A stretch of 64,000 nucleotides of DNA, taken from contig NZ_JAJLQW010000001.1 of the NCBI RefSeq assembly GCF_025548535.1, forward strand, positions 186,001-250,000, in the 5' to 3' direction. The notes beneath the pieces are model-generated. The model was not told the origin of the DNA and did no database searches. It saw nothing but the letters and a program-made list of their open reading frames with translations. Below are positions 37,751-49,825 of this stretch, in pieces (positions within the stretch are counted from its first letter, which is position 1; each line of letters starts with the position of its first letter). This DNA is from Undibacterium sp. Jales W-56 (lineage in GTDB: Bacteria; Pseudomonadota; Gammaproteobacteria; Burkholderiales; Burkholderiaceae_D). A program made the position numbers and the translations under genes.

Positions 37751-37805
37751 ACCCAGGCGGGTTTCGTCCTGGCTTTGCAGGATGACTATTTTTGCTGACT
37801 GAAAG

Positions 37806-39692
37806 ATGAGACCTGCGCGATTTTCCTTCACCCGCCCGGCAACTGCGACCATTGCGCTGGTCGCGGCGCTGTTTGCATTGGCTGCCGTGCTGGTCTGTTC
37901 TGCCTATTGGTTCGCCGCTACATTCGCCAGAGAAGAATTGCAGCAGAGCGGCGACCGCCAGCTCAAGCTGATCTCGCTCGATCTTGAATCGGCACTCGAA
38001 AAATATGAAACCCTGCCTTACTCGGTCGCCTACCTGCCGCTGGCCGCGCAGTTATTGGCGCAACCGGATGACGCGCCACTGGTTACGGCATTGAATCTGG
38101 TGCTGCGCGACTTGCAGCGGCAAGCCAAGGTTGCGGCGATCTACCTGATGGATGCGCAGGGTAAGACGATTGCCGCCAGCAACTGGGACAGTCCGCAAAC
38201 CTATATGGGACAGAATTTCAGTTTCCGCCCTTATTTCCGGCAGGCGATGACGGGGCAGGCCGGGCGCTTTTATGCGATTGGGAATACCACGAATATTCCT
38301 GGCTATTTCATAGCGCAAGCGGTGTATCCGGCGGGTGTGCGGCCGTTTTCCAAAGAGGCGTCAACGACCGGTGAAACGCCAGGATCGCCGATCGGCGTCA
38401 TCGCCGTCAAAATCAGCCTGACCGAATTCGAGCAAGCCTGGCGAAGCAGCGAGGAGCCGATTGCTTTATCGGATCAGTACGGCGTGGTGTTTCTGAGCAA
38501 CCGGCCCGACTGGCAATACCGGAGCTTGCGCCCACTTGATCCGGCGGTGCAGCAGTCGCTGGGGACGACTTTGCAATATGGCGGCAAACCGATAGTGCCG
38601 GTCAGCGCGCTGGACAAATCCGAACGGCTCGATTTTGGCACTTATGTCGCGCGACCGGTGGGGCGGCTGTCATGGCAGTTAATGTTATTTCCGCTGGAGG
38701 CGAAAATCCGGCTGGCGGGGATTAAAGCCGCTCTGGTCGCCTTGCTGTTATTGGTCTTGAGCGCAACCGCGGCAGCGGTCGTGTACCAGCGCCGCCAGCG
38801 TTTGCGCGAAGGTCTCCTGGCAAGACAAGCCTTGCAAAGTGCGGCCGATGAGCTGGAGTTGCGGATCGCGCAGCGAACCCGCGAGCTGACTCTCGCCAAT
38901 CAACAATTGGCCGCTCAATACAGCAAGCTCAAAGACGCGGAAAACTTGCTGCGTTCGACCCAGGACGAGATGGTGCAGACCGGTAAGCTAGCGATGCTCG
39001 GGCAGATGGCGGCGGGCATGACGCATGAGCTGAATCAGCCGCTGACTGCGATCCGTGCTTTTGCCGACAATGCGGTGACCTATCTGGCGCGCGGCAATCT
39101 GCGGCAAGCCGGCGACAATCTCTCGCATATCGGCGCTGCCAGTGCCAGAATGGGCAGCATCATCGCGCAGTTAAAAGGCTTTGCCAGAAAAAGTCCTGAA
39201 GCGGTCGCCGTGGTCGATATGGCGCAGTCATTGCGGGCTGCCGCATTGCTGGTGCAAAGTGAATTTGACCGGCATGGCGTGCAGCTGGTTTTGTCGGATC
39301 AGGCGGGGATGCTGGTGCTGGGCGATGCGGTCAGGATAGAGCAAGTGCTGATCAACCTGATGCGCAATGCACTGGATGCGACCGTGCAAATGCAGGCCAG
39401 TGACAGCGCGCGACAAGTCAGCGTCGAGCTGGAAGCTGACGCGCAGTACGTCAGAATTCGCATCATCGATGCCGGCACCGGTTTGCCCGAGCATGTGATC
39501 GGGCATTTGTTCGAGCCGTTTTTTACGACCAAGCCGTCGGACCAGGGCTTGGGGCTCGGTCTGGCGATTTCATCGTCGATTGTGCAGGCCATGAACGGCA
39601 GCCTGAGCGCCTCGAATCGTCCTGGCGGCGGCGCTGAATTCGTGGTCAGCATTCCCCGCAGCACCGATAAGCCGGATACACTCGTTCTATAA
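37806..39692 (+). CDS. DctB-like sensor histidine kinase
   Basis: 628-residue membrane kinase. Transmembrane helices at ~14-36 and ~307-327 enclose a periplasmic double-Cache (PDC) sensor of about 270 residues, like DctB, which binds C4-dicarboxylates. A coiled coil (~340-395) leads to HisKA with the phospho-acceptor in M-T-H-E-L-N-Q-P-L (H407) and a HATPase with G-L-G-L-G-L-A-I-S-S. It should phosphorylate the regulator encoded at 39872. Here the linked importer is ABC-type, so the ligand may not be a C4-dicarboxylate. Confidence 0.92.
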   Translation: MRPARFSFTRPATATIALVAALFALAAVLVCSAYWFAATFAREELQQSGDRQLKLISLDLESALEKYETLPYSVAYLPLAAQLLAQPDDAPLVTALNLVLRDLQRQAKVAAIYLMDAQGKTIAASNWDSPQTYMGQNFSFRPYFRQAMTGQAGRFYAIGNTTNIPGYFIAQAVYPAGVRPFSKEASTTGETPGSPIGVIAVKISLTEFEQAWRSSEEPIALSDQYGVVFLSNRPDWQYRSLRPLDPAVQQSLGTTLQYGGKPIVPVSALDKSERLDFGTYVARPVGRLSWQLMLFPLEAKIRLAGIKAALVALLLLVLSATAAAVVYQRRQRLREGLLARQALQSAADELELRIAQRTRELTLANQQLAAQYSKLKDAENLLRSTQDEMVQTGKLAMLGQMAAGMTHELNQPLTAIRAFADNAVTYLARGNLRQAGDNLSHIGAASARMGSIIAQLKGFARKSPEAVAVVDMAQSLRAAALLVQSEFDRHGVQLVLSDQAGMLVLGDAVRIEQVLINLMRNALDATVQMQASDSARQVSVELEADAQYVRIRIIDAGTGLPEHVIGHLFEPFFTTKPSDQGLGLGLAISSSIVQAMNGSLSASNRPGGGAEFVVSIPRSTDKPDTLVL

Positions 39693-39730
39693 GCGGAATC
39701 AAATTTACCGGCAATCGCAACGGCAAAAAT

Positions 39731-39819
39731 AATATACTCCATACCAGTATTTTTTAAAGCCGCTCTCAAATATTGCCGGATTAATGATATTTGCTCGGTT
39801 TAATTGGGGAGTATATGAA
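39731..39819 (-). repeat. Copy 2 of the dispersed element with inverted ends
   Basis: In reverse orientation this copy starts TTCATATACTCCCCA (39819-39805) exactly as copy 1 at 3070 and ends with an A-run and ATACTGGTATGGAGTATATT (to 39731), close to the end of copy 1. Lengths are 89 and 88 nt; the middles share little. It fills the gap between the DctB- and DctD-like genes. Confidence 0.6.
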
Positions 39820-39871
39820 TTTAAGGCGGTGTCACCGTAGGTGGTCGGATCGTCGTTATCAGGAGAACGCG

Positions 39872-41215
39872 TTGGAAGCATTATTGATTGAGGATGAGCA
39901 GGCGGTCCGGCTGGCAACTGCTCAGACGCTGGAACTGGGTGGCTTCCGGGTGTATGCATATGCCAGCGCCGAGGCTGCGCAGGCGGCATTGCATAAAGGC
40001 TTTGCCGGTATCGTCGTCAGCGATGTGCGCCTGCCGGGACAATCCGGGTTGGAGCTGCTGGCGCAAGTGCTCGCGCTGGATCCTGATTTGCCCGTAATAC
40101 TGATTACCGGGCATGGCGACGTCAGCATGGCGGTCGATGCCATGCGGGTGGGAGCTTACGACTTTATCGAAAAACCTTTTGCGTCAGAACGCTTGCTGGA
40201 AACCTGTCTGCGGGCCCAGGAAAAACGTAGACTGGTGATCGATAATCGCCATCTTAAACAACAACTCGCCAGCCAAAAATCGGTGCCGGATCTGCTCGGT
40301 CAGACGCCAGCCATCGAGCAAGTCCGTAAATTCATCCAGGCGATCGGCCCCAGTCCAGTCGATGTCCTGATCAATGGTGCGACCGGTTGCGGCAAGGAAG
40401 TCGTGGCGCGCCAACTGCATCTGGCCAGCGGACGCAGCGGCGAATTCGTCGCGATCAATTGCGGCGCCTTGCCGGAGGCGATGTTCGAGAGCGAGATTTT
40501 CGGACATGAGGCGGGCGCCTTTACCAGTGCGCAAAAACGTCGCATCGGCAAGCTCGAATATGCACAGGGCGGCACGGTGTTCCTCGATGAAATCGAGAGC
40601 ATGCCGCTGGCGCTGCAAGTCAAACTATTGCGCGTGCTGCAAGAGCGTCGCCTGGAACGCCTCGGCGGCAATACCCAGATTACGCTCGACTGCCGCGTGA
40701 TCGCTGCCAGCAAGGCGGATTTATTGCAGTTGAGCGAAGAGGGCAAATTCCGCGAGGATTTGTATTACCGCATCAGCGTGGTCAGCATTGATTTGCCGAC
40801 GCTCAGGCAAAGGCGCGAGGATATTCCTTTGCTGTTGAAGCATTTCATTGACGCCGCAGCGCAGCGTTATCAAATGCCCGCAACCGCCTGGACCCCGGCC
40901 CAGATGGCCGAGTGGCAGCAGCGCGATTGGCCGGGCAATGTGCGTGAGCTGCGCAATTTCGCCGATAAATGGGTGCTCGGTGTCGCCGATCCGCATTTGC
41001 AATCAGCCTGCTCCGGCACCACAGTGTCCGATCGCTCCAGACCCGATACGGAGAGTTTGCCGAAGCGCGTCGATGACTATGAAGCCAGCCTGATTCAGCG
41101 GGCCTTGCAAAACCACGACGGTAATGTCGCGCTGGCCGCGGAACAACTCGGCATTCCGAAAAAAACCTTGTACGACAAAATTAAAAAATACCAGTTAACG
41201 GCACGCCCATCCTGA
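39872..41215 (+). CDS. DctD-like sigma-54 response regulator
   Basis: 447-residue activator. Receiver domain with phospho-acceptor D51 (V-V-S-D-V-R-L-P-G), AAA+ domain with Walker A G-A-T-G-C-G-K-E (169-176), and a Fis-type helix-turn-helix at the end (N-V-A-L-A-A-E-Q-L-G-I-P-K-K-T-L-Y-D-K-I). The sigma-54-contacting loop reads GAFTSA (215-220) in place of GAFTGA. TTG 39872 is chosen as start because AGGAG lies seven bases upstream and it opens directly on the receiver domain; an ATG at 39815 lies inside the repeat element and adds unlikely residues. Partner of the kinase at 37806; likely target promoters at 33623 and 34976. Confidence 0.9.
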   Translation: MEALLIEDEQAVRLATAQTLELGGFRVYAYASAEAAQAALHKGFAGIVVSDVRLPGQSGLELLAQVLALDPDLPVILITGHGDVSMAVDAMRVGAYDFIEKPFASERLLETCLRAQEKRRLVIDNRHLKQQLASQKSVPDLLGQTPAIEQVRKFIQAIGPSPVDVLINGATGCGKEVVARQLHLASGRSGEFVAINCGALPEAMFESEIFGHEAGAFTSAQKRRIGKLEYAQGGTVFLDEIESMPLALQVKLLRVLQERRLERLGGNTQITLDCRVIAASKADLLQLSEEGKFREDLYYRISVVSIDLPTLRQRREDIPLLLKHFIDAAAQRYQMPATAWTPAQMAEWQQRDWPGNVRELRNFADKWVLGVADPHLQSACSGTTVSDRSRPDTESLPKRVDDYEASLIQRALQNHDGNVALAAEQLGIPKKTLYDKIKKYQLTARPS

Positions 41216-41330
41216 ATTGACGATCATCCATTCCAGCTGGGATAGCGGCGGCCGCCGGCCTTGCCATCATCGGTCTTTGCAGAAACAAATCCCGGGCTAC
41301 AGATGCGCCGACATGGTGTAAACTTAAGCC

Positions 41331-42140
41331 ATGCAAACTTATCTTTCTTTCCTCGCAGCCGCCATCTATGTGCTTGGTAGCTTCGTCCCCAATCAGCGCC
41401 GCTTGCTTGAGTCTGGTGTTACCTGCACCGCATGGCTGGTACATGCGGCGGCTTTGTGCTTGACGATAGTGACGCCGGATGCCGTGCGGGTTGGTTTTGC
41501 GGTGATGCTGTCGGCCGCCTTGTGGGTGTCGGTGCTGGTGTATTGGCTGGAAAACCGCAATTTGCCGCTCGACGGCCTGAAGGTATTGCTGCTGCCGAAT
41601 GCCGCATTGATGGCAATTTTGCCGGTGTTTTTCCCCGGCAGCTTGGTGACCCTGGCAGGTAAGACCGCCATGTTTCCCTGGCATGTAGGGATCGCCTTGC
41701 TGGCCTACAGCACCTTGACGATTGCTGCGTTTCATGCGGTGGTGATGATTTTACAGGATGCGCATTTGCATAAGCCAGCCCATCAAGCGCTGCCTGCATG
41801 GTTGAGCGCGGCCATCGAGCGCCTGCCAGCCTTGCTGACCATGGAAAAAATCTTGTTTCGCCTGATCGCCATCGGTTTCGTCTTGCTGAGCCTGACCGTG
41901 TTGTCCGGCGTGGTATTTTCTGAGCAGGTACTGGGGATTGCTTTCAAATGGGATCATAAGACCATCTTGTCACTGTTCTCCTGGGCCTTGTTCGGGGTTT
42001 TGCTGATCGGCCGTCAATGGCGCGGCTGGCGAGGCAAGACCGTCTTGAGTTTTACCCTGAGCGGATTTATTACTTTATTGCTGGCCTATGTCGGCAGCCG
42101 TTTTGTCCTTGAAGTGTTGTTGCACAGGAGCCTGTCGTGA
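41331..42140 (+). CDS. CcsA/ResC-like cytochrome c assembly membrane protein
   Basis: 269-residue protein with about eight membrane helices, of the YpjD/CcsA-like family placed near ffh in many proteobacteria. H-V-G-I-A-L-L-A-Y-S-T-L-T-I-A-A-F-H and L-F-S-W-A-L-F-G contain conserved histidine and Trp residues of the heme-handling family. A role in heme delivery or cytochrome c assembly is predicted, not proven, for this subgroup. Its stop overlaps the GTG of the next gene by four bases. Confidence 0.85.
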   Translation: MQTYLSFLAAAIYVLGSFVPNQRRLLESGVTCTAWLVHAAALCLTIVTPDAVRVGFAVMLSAALWVSVLVYWLENRNLPLDGLKVLLLPNAALMAILPVFFPGSLVTLAGKTAMFPWHVGIALLAYSTLTIAAFHAVVMILQDAHLHKPAHQALPAWLSAAIERLPALLTMEKILFRLIAIGFVLLSLTVLSGVVFSEQVLGIAFKWDHKTILSLFSWALFGVLLIGRQWRGWRGKTVLSFTLSGFITLLLAYVGSRFVLEVLLHRSLS

Positions 42141-42391
42141 AATTATTGATGTGGCTGCTGTTAGCCTTGCTCGTCGTCTTGGCAATTCGTAAAAAAAGCC
42201 AGCCGCAACAGCCCACCGCCGGTTCGGACGAACGTTCATCTGATCCCGGCAATGCCGGTCAGGCGCCGGCACAACAACCCGAGACCATGGTGTGCTGCGA
42301 AGTTTGCCAGCTTCATGTCCCGGCATCTGAGGCGGTGTATCGTGAGCAGCGCGTATATTGCAGTCCGGCGCATGCGGATCAACATGCATAG
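42137..42391 (+). CDS. PP0621 family protein, membrane-anchored zinc-ribbon-like
   Basis: 84 residues starting at GTG. One N-terminal membrane helix (L-L-M-W-L-L-L-A-L-L-V-V-L-A-I), a polar Gln/Pro linker and a C-terminal C-C-E-V-C-Q-L-H...Y-C-S-P-A-H cluster that could bind zinc. Function unknown; always found between the ccsA-like gene and pilS in relatives. Translation is coupled to the previous gene. Confidence 0.85.
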   Translation: MKLLMWLLLALLVVLAIRKKSQPQQPTAGSDERSSDPGNAGQAPAQQPETMVCCEVCQLHVPASEAVYREQRVYCSPAHADQHA

Positions 42392-42457
42392 TCATCCGCG
42401 GCGCTATGTATTCCAGCTTGCCCGCTACGCGGTGACTGCGCATAACAAACTGCCATC

Positions 42458-44209
42458 ATGAATAGCCAGGCTACTGTGCCGAGCGCGACTTTTTGGCGCT
42501 CTTTGCAAACCTTGAATGTGTCGCGTCTGGTGGTAGCGATTGTCTTGCTGGCCTATCTGAATTTGCGCAATGGCAAAGATTCCTGGCTCAGCGAACAGTT
42601 ATTGCTCAGTGAAGCCTGTGTCGCTTACCTGATTATCGCCATCGCCTTCATCGTCCTGAAATTCCGTCATCGCAAGCATTTCAGGTGGCAACTGGCAGCG
42701 CAGATTGCACTCGATATCATCGTGATTTCCATCATGTATCTGGCATCGGGCGGCAACAAAAGCGGCTTGGCGATTCTCTATCTGTTCCCGCTGGCGGGCG
42801 TCGGCATCCTGGCGCCTTTATTATGGGGCTTGTCCTTTGCCGCGTTCGTCACGCTGTTTTTGCTAATGGAAAGCATCTACAGGATTTTGCAGCAAGAAGA
42901 TGTCAGCCTGAGTTCCCAGGCCGGCTTATATGGCGCCGCCTATTTTGCCGTGGTGTATCTGGTTAACCGGCTGGCAAAAAACCTGATTCAGCAAGAAAAC
43001 CTGGCGACAGAACGCGGTCAGGCACTGGCGATTCAGCAGGCGATTAACCGCCTGGTGATTGCGGATATGGGCGATGGCATTCTGGTGGTCGATCAGACCG
43101 AACATCTGGTTGAGATGAATCCTGCCGCCGAGCGCATGTTGGGTGCGTATCTCATGAAAGAGACCAGTTACAAGCGCCTGAGGGATATCCCGGCATTAAT
43201 ACCGATTGCCGAAGTGCTGTCGACCAGGAAGGGCGCCACTCTGAACACCACGATGATGAATACCGGGGTCATGCCGTGGGCGATGGAAGAGAATATTTCG
43301 TTTATTTCTATCCGCCATGCCGGCGATGCCACCTTCGACAGCAATTTGCCTGAAAATAATCTGCGCTCTGATTTTATGAGCCATCTTAAATTGCGCTTTA
43401 TGGATGTGGACAGCACGGATATCGATGGTTCTGGACAAGATCAGGCGTCTTACACGATTATTTTTATGCAAGATGTATCCGACATCGAGAATCAGGCACA
43501 GCAATTGAAGCTGGCCTCAATGGGACGACTGACTGCGAGTATTGCGCATGAAGTCAGAAATCCCCTGTCCTCGATTTCTTACGCCGCATCCTTGTTGAAT
43601 GAAGACATCAGCAATCCGTCGCAAACCCAGAGGTTGTTGAAAATTGTCGATGATAACGTGGCACGCCTGAACCAGTTAATCGAGGATATTTTAAAACTGT
43701 CACGTAAGGCGCAAGCCGATACCAAGCCATTTTCTTTATTGCCGATGGTCATGGAAATTGTCCAGGATTTTGTCGAAACGCGCGGACTCAGTCGTGATCT
43801 GATCTATGTGGACGGTACCATTACTTTTCCCGTGGTATTCGATGTCGGCCATTTACGCGAGGTCATCGTCAATCTTTTATCGAATGCAACACGCTATGCC
43901 AGCGGCGCAGCCGGCAGCATCAAGCTATTTGCCCAGACCAGCACCATGCACAGGCTGGAATTGCACATACAAGACGATGGGCCGGGAATCGGCGCCGAAG
44001 TGCGTTCGCATTTATTCGAGCCTTTTTATACCACCTCGAGCAAGGGAACCGGGCTGGGTTTGTACATGGCGCGTGAATTATGTTTGAATAATCATGCTTT
44101 ACTCGATTACGAATACCATACGGATGATCCGACCACGATGTTCGGTGAATCGAGAGGCCGTTTTGTGATTAATTTTTCTTTGACTGAGTCATCTGCCCAT
44201 GAACACTAA
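42458..44209 (+). CDS. pilS: Type IV pilus sensor kinase PilS
   Basis: 583-residue membrane histidine kinase. About six membrane helices in the first ~190 residues, a PAS domain (I-A-D-M-G-D-G-I-L-V-V-D), HisKA with I-A-H-E-V-R-N-P-L-S-S-I-S-Y and HATPase with G-T-G-L-G-L-Y-M-A. In Pseudomonas PilS senses pilin in the membrane and controls pilA through PilR and sigma-54. The gene overlaps pilR by 11 nt. Confidence 0.93.
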   Translation: MNSQATVPSATFWRSLQTLNVSRLVVAIVLLAYLNLRNGKDSWLSEQLLLSEACVAYLIIAIAFIVLKFRHRKHFRWQLAAQIALDIIVISIMYLASGGNKSGLAILYLFPLAGVGILAPLLWGLSFAAFVTLFLLMESIYRILQQEDVSLSSQAGLYGAAYFAVVYLVNRLAKNLIQQENLATERGQALAIQQAINRLVIADMGDGILVVDQTEHLVEMNPAAERMLGAYLMKETSYKRLRDIPALIPIAEVLSTRKGATLNTTMMNTGVMPWAMEENISFISIRHAGDATFDSNLPENNLRSDFMSHLKLRFMDVDSTDIDGSGQDQASYTIIFMQDVSDIENQAQQLKLASMGRLTASIAHEVRNPLSSISYAASLLNEDISNPSQTQRLLKIVDDNVARLNQLIEDILKLSRKAQADTKPFSLLPMVMEIVQDFVETRGLSRDLIYVDGTITFPVVFDVGHLREVIVNLLSNATRYASGAAGSIKLFAQTSTMHRLELHIQDDGPGIGAEVRSHLFEPFYTTSSKGTGLGLYMARELCLNNHALLDYEYHTDDPTTMFGESRGRFVINFSLTESSAHEH

Positions 44210-45770
44210 AGACCTGCCAAGCAGTCCGCGCATTCTGGTGGTGGATGATGAGGCGCATTTACGTGAACTGCTGGAAATTACGCTTATCAAGATGGGGCTG
44301 GATGTCGATAGCGCAGAAACCTTAGGGGTGGCGCGCCAATTCTTGGCAAAAACAACCTATTCGCTGGTGCTGACGGACATGCGTTTACCGGACGGTTCCG
44401 GCATGGAACTGGTGCACGAAGTCGGGCTGCATTATAAAAACACACCGATCGCCGTGATCACCGCGTTTGGCAGTGCCGACAATGCCGTGGTGGCCTTGAA
44501 GGCCGGTGCCTTTGATTATGTCTCTAAACCGGTAGCGCTGGATCAACTGCGCAAGCTGGTTCGCTCGGCCTTGCAAACCAGCGAAGCACAGAGCAAGCAA
44601 AATGTAGAAGCGGCGCACATAGAAAAAATCACGGCCTCCTCATTGATCGGGCAGTCCGAAGGCATACGCCATGTGCGGGCTCAGATCAGCCGCCTGGCGC
44701 GCAGTATGGCGCCGGTGATCATTACCGGCGAATCGGGCAGCGGTAAAGAACTTGCCGCCCGTGAAATCCACATTAACAGTGCACGTGCCGAAAAAGCCTT
44801 TATCGCGGTCAACTGCGGTGCGATTCCCGAGGCTTTGATGGAAGCCGAGTTTTTTGGTTATCGTAAAGGCGCATTTACCGGTGCCAATGATGATCGTGAC
44901 GGATTTTTCCAGGCTGCCAGCGGCGGCACCCTGATGCTCGATGAGGTGGCGGATCTGCCATTGGCGATGCAGGTCAAGTTGTTAAGGGCGATACAGGAAC
45001 GCCGGGTGCGCAAGGTCGGCGCCACTACCGAAGAACCGGTCGATGTCCGTATCATCAGCGCGACCCACCAGAACCTGGCGAATTGCGTCACCTCAGGAAA
45101 ATTCCGTCAGGATTTATATTACCGCCTGAATGTGATCGAGCTGCATCTGCCGCCCCTGCGCGAACGTTTGACCGATATCGGTGAATTGTCTCAGGGAATT
45201 TTGCTCCGGCTGACCGCATCGGCGCAGACCAATCCCGACCGCTGCACTACCTTATTGTCGGACGACGCGCTGCAGGCGCTGGCCGGGTATGACTTCCCCG
45301 GTAATGTACGTGAATTGGAAAATATCCTTGAGCGTGCGCTGGCTTTCGCTAATGACGGATGTATCGAAGTCAGTGACCTGGCGCTGCGTCCGGCCAATAA
45401 ATCGGTCAGCGCAGCGGGTTCTAATTTTGCTCCCGGCCCTGATCTGGAGCCCGTTAGCGCGGCAATGCCGCTGGCATCCTTGCATGCCGGCTTCTCTTCA
45501 GAGCAAGTGAGGCATTCTCCGTTGCCGGAGGCGGTTAAGGCAGATGCGGCTTTGGGCTCGCCGGAATTCAATACGGATATATCGATTTTTACTGAACCGG
45601 AACTGCCCTGTTCTTTGCCCGATTATCTGGAGCGCATAGAAAAAGAAGTGATACGCCGCGCCCTGATTAAAACCCGGAATAACCGTACGCAAGCCGCGGA
45701 ATTGTTGGGCGTCAGCTTCCGCCAGTTGCGCTATCAGATACAAAAACTCAAGATTCATGAGCCGGAATAA
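44199..45770 (+). CDS. pilR: Type IV pilus sigma-54 response regulator PilR
   Basis: 523-residue activator with a receiver domain (phospho-acceptor D60 in V-L-T-D-M-R-L-P-D), an AAA+ domain with G-E-S-G-S-G-K-E, the intact sigma-54 loop G-A-F-T-G-A and L-M-L-D-E-V, and a C-terminal Fis-type helix-turn-helix (N-R-T-Q-A-A-E-L-L-G-V-S-F-R-Q-L-R). A longer than usual linker (~60 residues, Ser/Ala/Pro-rich) precedes the DNA-binding domain. Activates pilin expression in known systems; pilA itself is not in this window. Confidence 0.94.
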   Translation: MNTKDLPSSPRILVVDDEAHLRELLEITLIKMGLDVDSAETLGVARQFLAKTTYSLVLTDMRLPDGSGMELVHEVGLHYKNTPIAVITAFGSADNAVVALKAGAFDYVSKPVALDQLRKLVRSALQTSEAQSKQNVEAAHIEKITASSLIGQSEGIRHVRAQISRLARSMAPVIITGESGSGKELAAREIHINSARAEKAFIAVNCGAIPEALMEAEFFGYRKGAFTGANDDRDGFFQAASGGTLMLDEVADLPLAMQVKLLRAIQERRVRKVGATTEEPVDVRIISATHQNLANCVTSGKFRQDLYYRLNVIELHLPPLRERLTDIGELSQGILLRLTASAQTNPDRCTTLLSDDALQALAGYDFPGNVRELENILERALAFANDGCIEVSDLALRPANKSVSAAGSNFAPGPDLEPVSAAMPLASLHAGFSSEQVRHSPLPEAVKADAALGSPEFNTDISIFTEPELPCSLPDYLERIEKEVIRRALIKTRNNRTQAAELLGVSFRQLRYQIQKLKIHEPE

Positions 45771-46401
45771 GCCAGCCTCAAGCACTGTACCTGCTGCCTA
45801 CACCATCGATGCCGGCGGCAACTGTCTTCAGGCCGTGCAAAGGCCTTCGCCGAATTATGACCGGCGTCCCGACGGCACCGGGATTTCGCTGCTGGTCATT
45901 CATAACATCAGCTTGCCGGCAGGGCAGTTCGGCGGCTCCGCAATTGCTGATTTATTTCTGAATCAACTAGACTTTGCTGCTCATCCCGACTTCATCTCTT
46001 TGCAGGGGGTGCGTGTCTCCACTCACTTTTTAATACGGCGCGATGGGCAGCTGTTGCAATTTGTGCCAGCCGGGTTGCGTGCCTGGCATGCCGGCGTCTC
46101 TTCATTTCAGGGGCGATCAGCGTGCAATGATTTTTCGGTCGGTATCGAATTGGAAGGTACCGATCAACAGGCTTTTGAGAAGGCGCAATATCAAGCCTTA
46201 TACCGATTGACCTTGGCATTGATTCAGCGTTACCCGATACAGCACATCGTCGGACATCAAGATATCGCACCCGGTCGCAAGACCGATCCCGGTCCGCATT
46301 TTGACTGGAAACAATATAAAAAATTGCTCACTCAGGCTGCCCAACAGGCGTCCATGTTAGTACCCACTCATGCGCTACCCAGCTTTCCTTTCATGCTTTG
46401 A
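45757..46401 (+). CDS. ampD: 1,6-anhydro-N-acetylmuramyl-L-alanine amidase AmpD
   Basis: Cytoplasmic zinc amidase that removes the peptide from anhydro-muropeptides in murein recycling; its loss derepresses ampC in species that have it. Amidase_2 fold: zinc ligands in V-I-H-N and the H-x-D-P-G-like end (G-H-Q-D-I-A-P-G-R-K-T-D-P-G-P), and R-P-D-G-T-G-I-S-L-L-V-I near the start. 214 aa. Overlaps pilR by 14 nt, a conserved neighbourhood. The signature S-T-H-F-L-I-R-R-D-G is present. Confidence 0.94.
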   Translation: MSRNKPASSTVPAAYTIDAGGNCLQAVQRPSPNYDRRPDGTGISLLVIHNISLPAGQFGGSAIADLFLNQLDFAAHPDFISLQGVRVSTHFLIRRDGQLLQFVPAGLRAWHAGVSSFQGRSACNDFSVGIELEGTDQQAFEKAQYQALYRLTLALIQRYPIQHIVGHQDIAPGRKTDPGPHFDWKQYKKLLTQAAQQASMLVPTHALPSFPFML

Positions 46402-46465
46402 TTTTGTCAATCAACAAAGCCGGCAAGAAAAATAAAAAATAGTCTCTTTTCAATAAAAAAAGCGA

Positions 46466-46494
46466 TTGCGTATCTGTCGGCGCGGCACTAGAAT
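46466..46494 (+). promoter_or_regulatory. Candidate sigma-70 promoter of nrdA
   Basis: TTGCGT (46466-46471), 17 bp, TAGAAT (46489-46494). The -10 element lies inside NrdR box 1, the usual geometry for NrdR repression. The remaining leader to the ATG (46531-46778) shows repeated GTCAA/AATC words but no gene. Confidence 0.55.
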
Positions 46495-46500
46495 TAGTGC
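46485..46500. promoter_or_regulatory. NrdR box 1
   Basis: GCACTAGAATTAGTGC is a palindrome fitting the NrdR consensus (ACACWATATATWGTGT core CWA...TWG). Its centre is 30 bp from box 2, close to three helical turns. Confidence 0.8.
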
Positions 46501-46514
46501 AAATCAAATCTTGT

Positions 46515-46530
46515 GCACTACATGTAGTGG
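46515..46530. promoter_or_regulatory. NrdR box 2
   Basis: GCACTACATGTAGTGG contains the perfect palindrome CACTACATGTAGTG. Paired with box 1 upstream of the ribonucleotide reductase genes, the standard NrdR operator. Confidence 0.8.
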
Positions 46531-46778
46531 TTTGATTCCGGTTTTTCGCCATGTTCTGTTTTTGAATCTGGTCTCGTTTTAATCAGGTAAACGATTTAAA
46601 AAACAGGGACTTGGCTCAGACTTCCGATCTGAACTATGCAGTGCGCAACAAGTGAAAAAGATTTCCGGCAGCGCTACGCTCACTGGAAATCGAGTAAGTA
46701 ATTAGTCAAGTTAATCGATCAATGTAGTCGACCAAGCTAATCAATCAAGTCTCAACCCATGCTGACCCCGGAGGCCAA

Positions 46779-49703
<2,925 letters not shown>

Positions 49704-49825
49704 GCCTGCCAGCGGGTTTGGCAGTGAGCGGATGACTAAAAACAGAGCGGGAAAAGCCGGGTGCTACACCGGACTCTTCCCCTACTCGCACAGAACGATC
49801 TATTTAATAAGTAAGGAATAAGCAA

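Noticed and set aside
39791-39871. Longer N-terminus of the DctD-like regulator
   Set aside because: The extra residues (M-N-L-R-R-C-H-R-R-W) come from the dispersed repeat and have no ribosome site; TTG 39872 follows AGGAG and starts the receiver domain.
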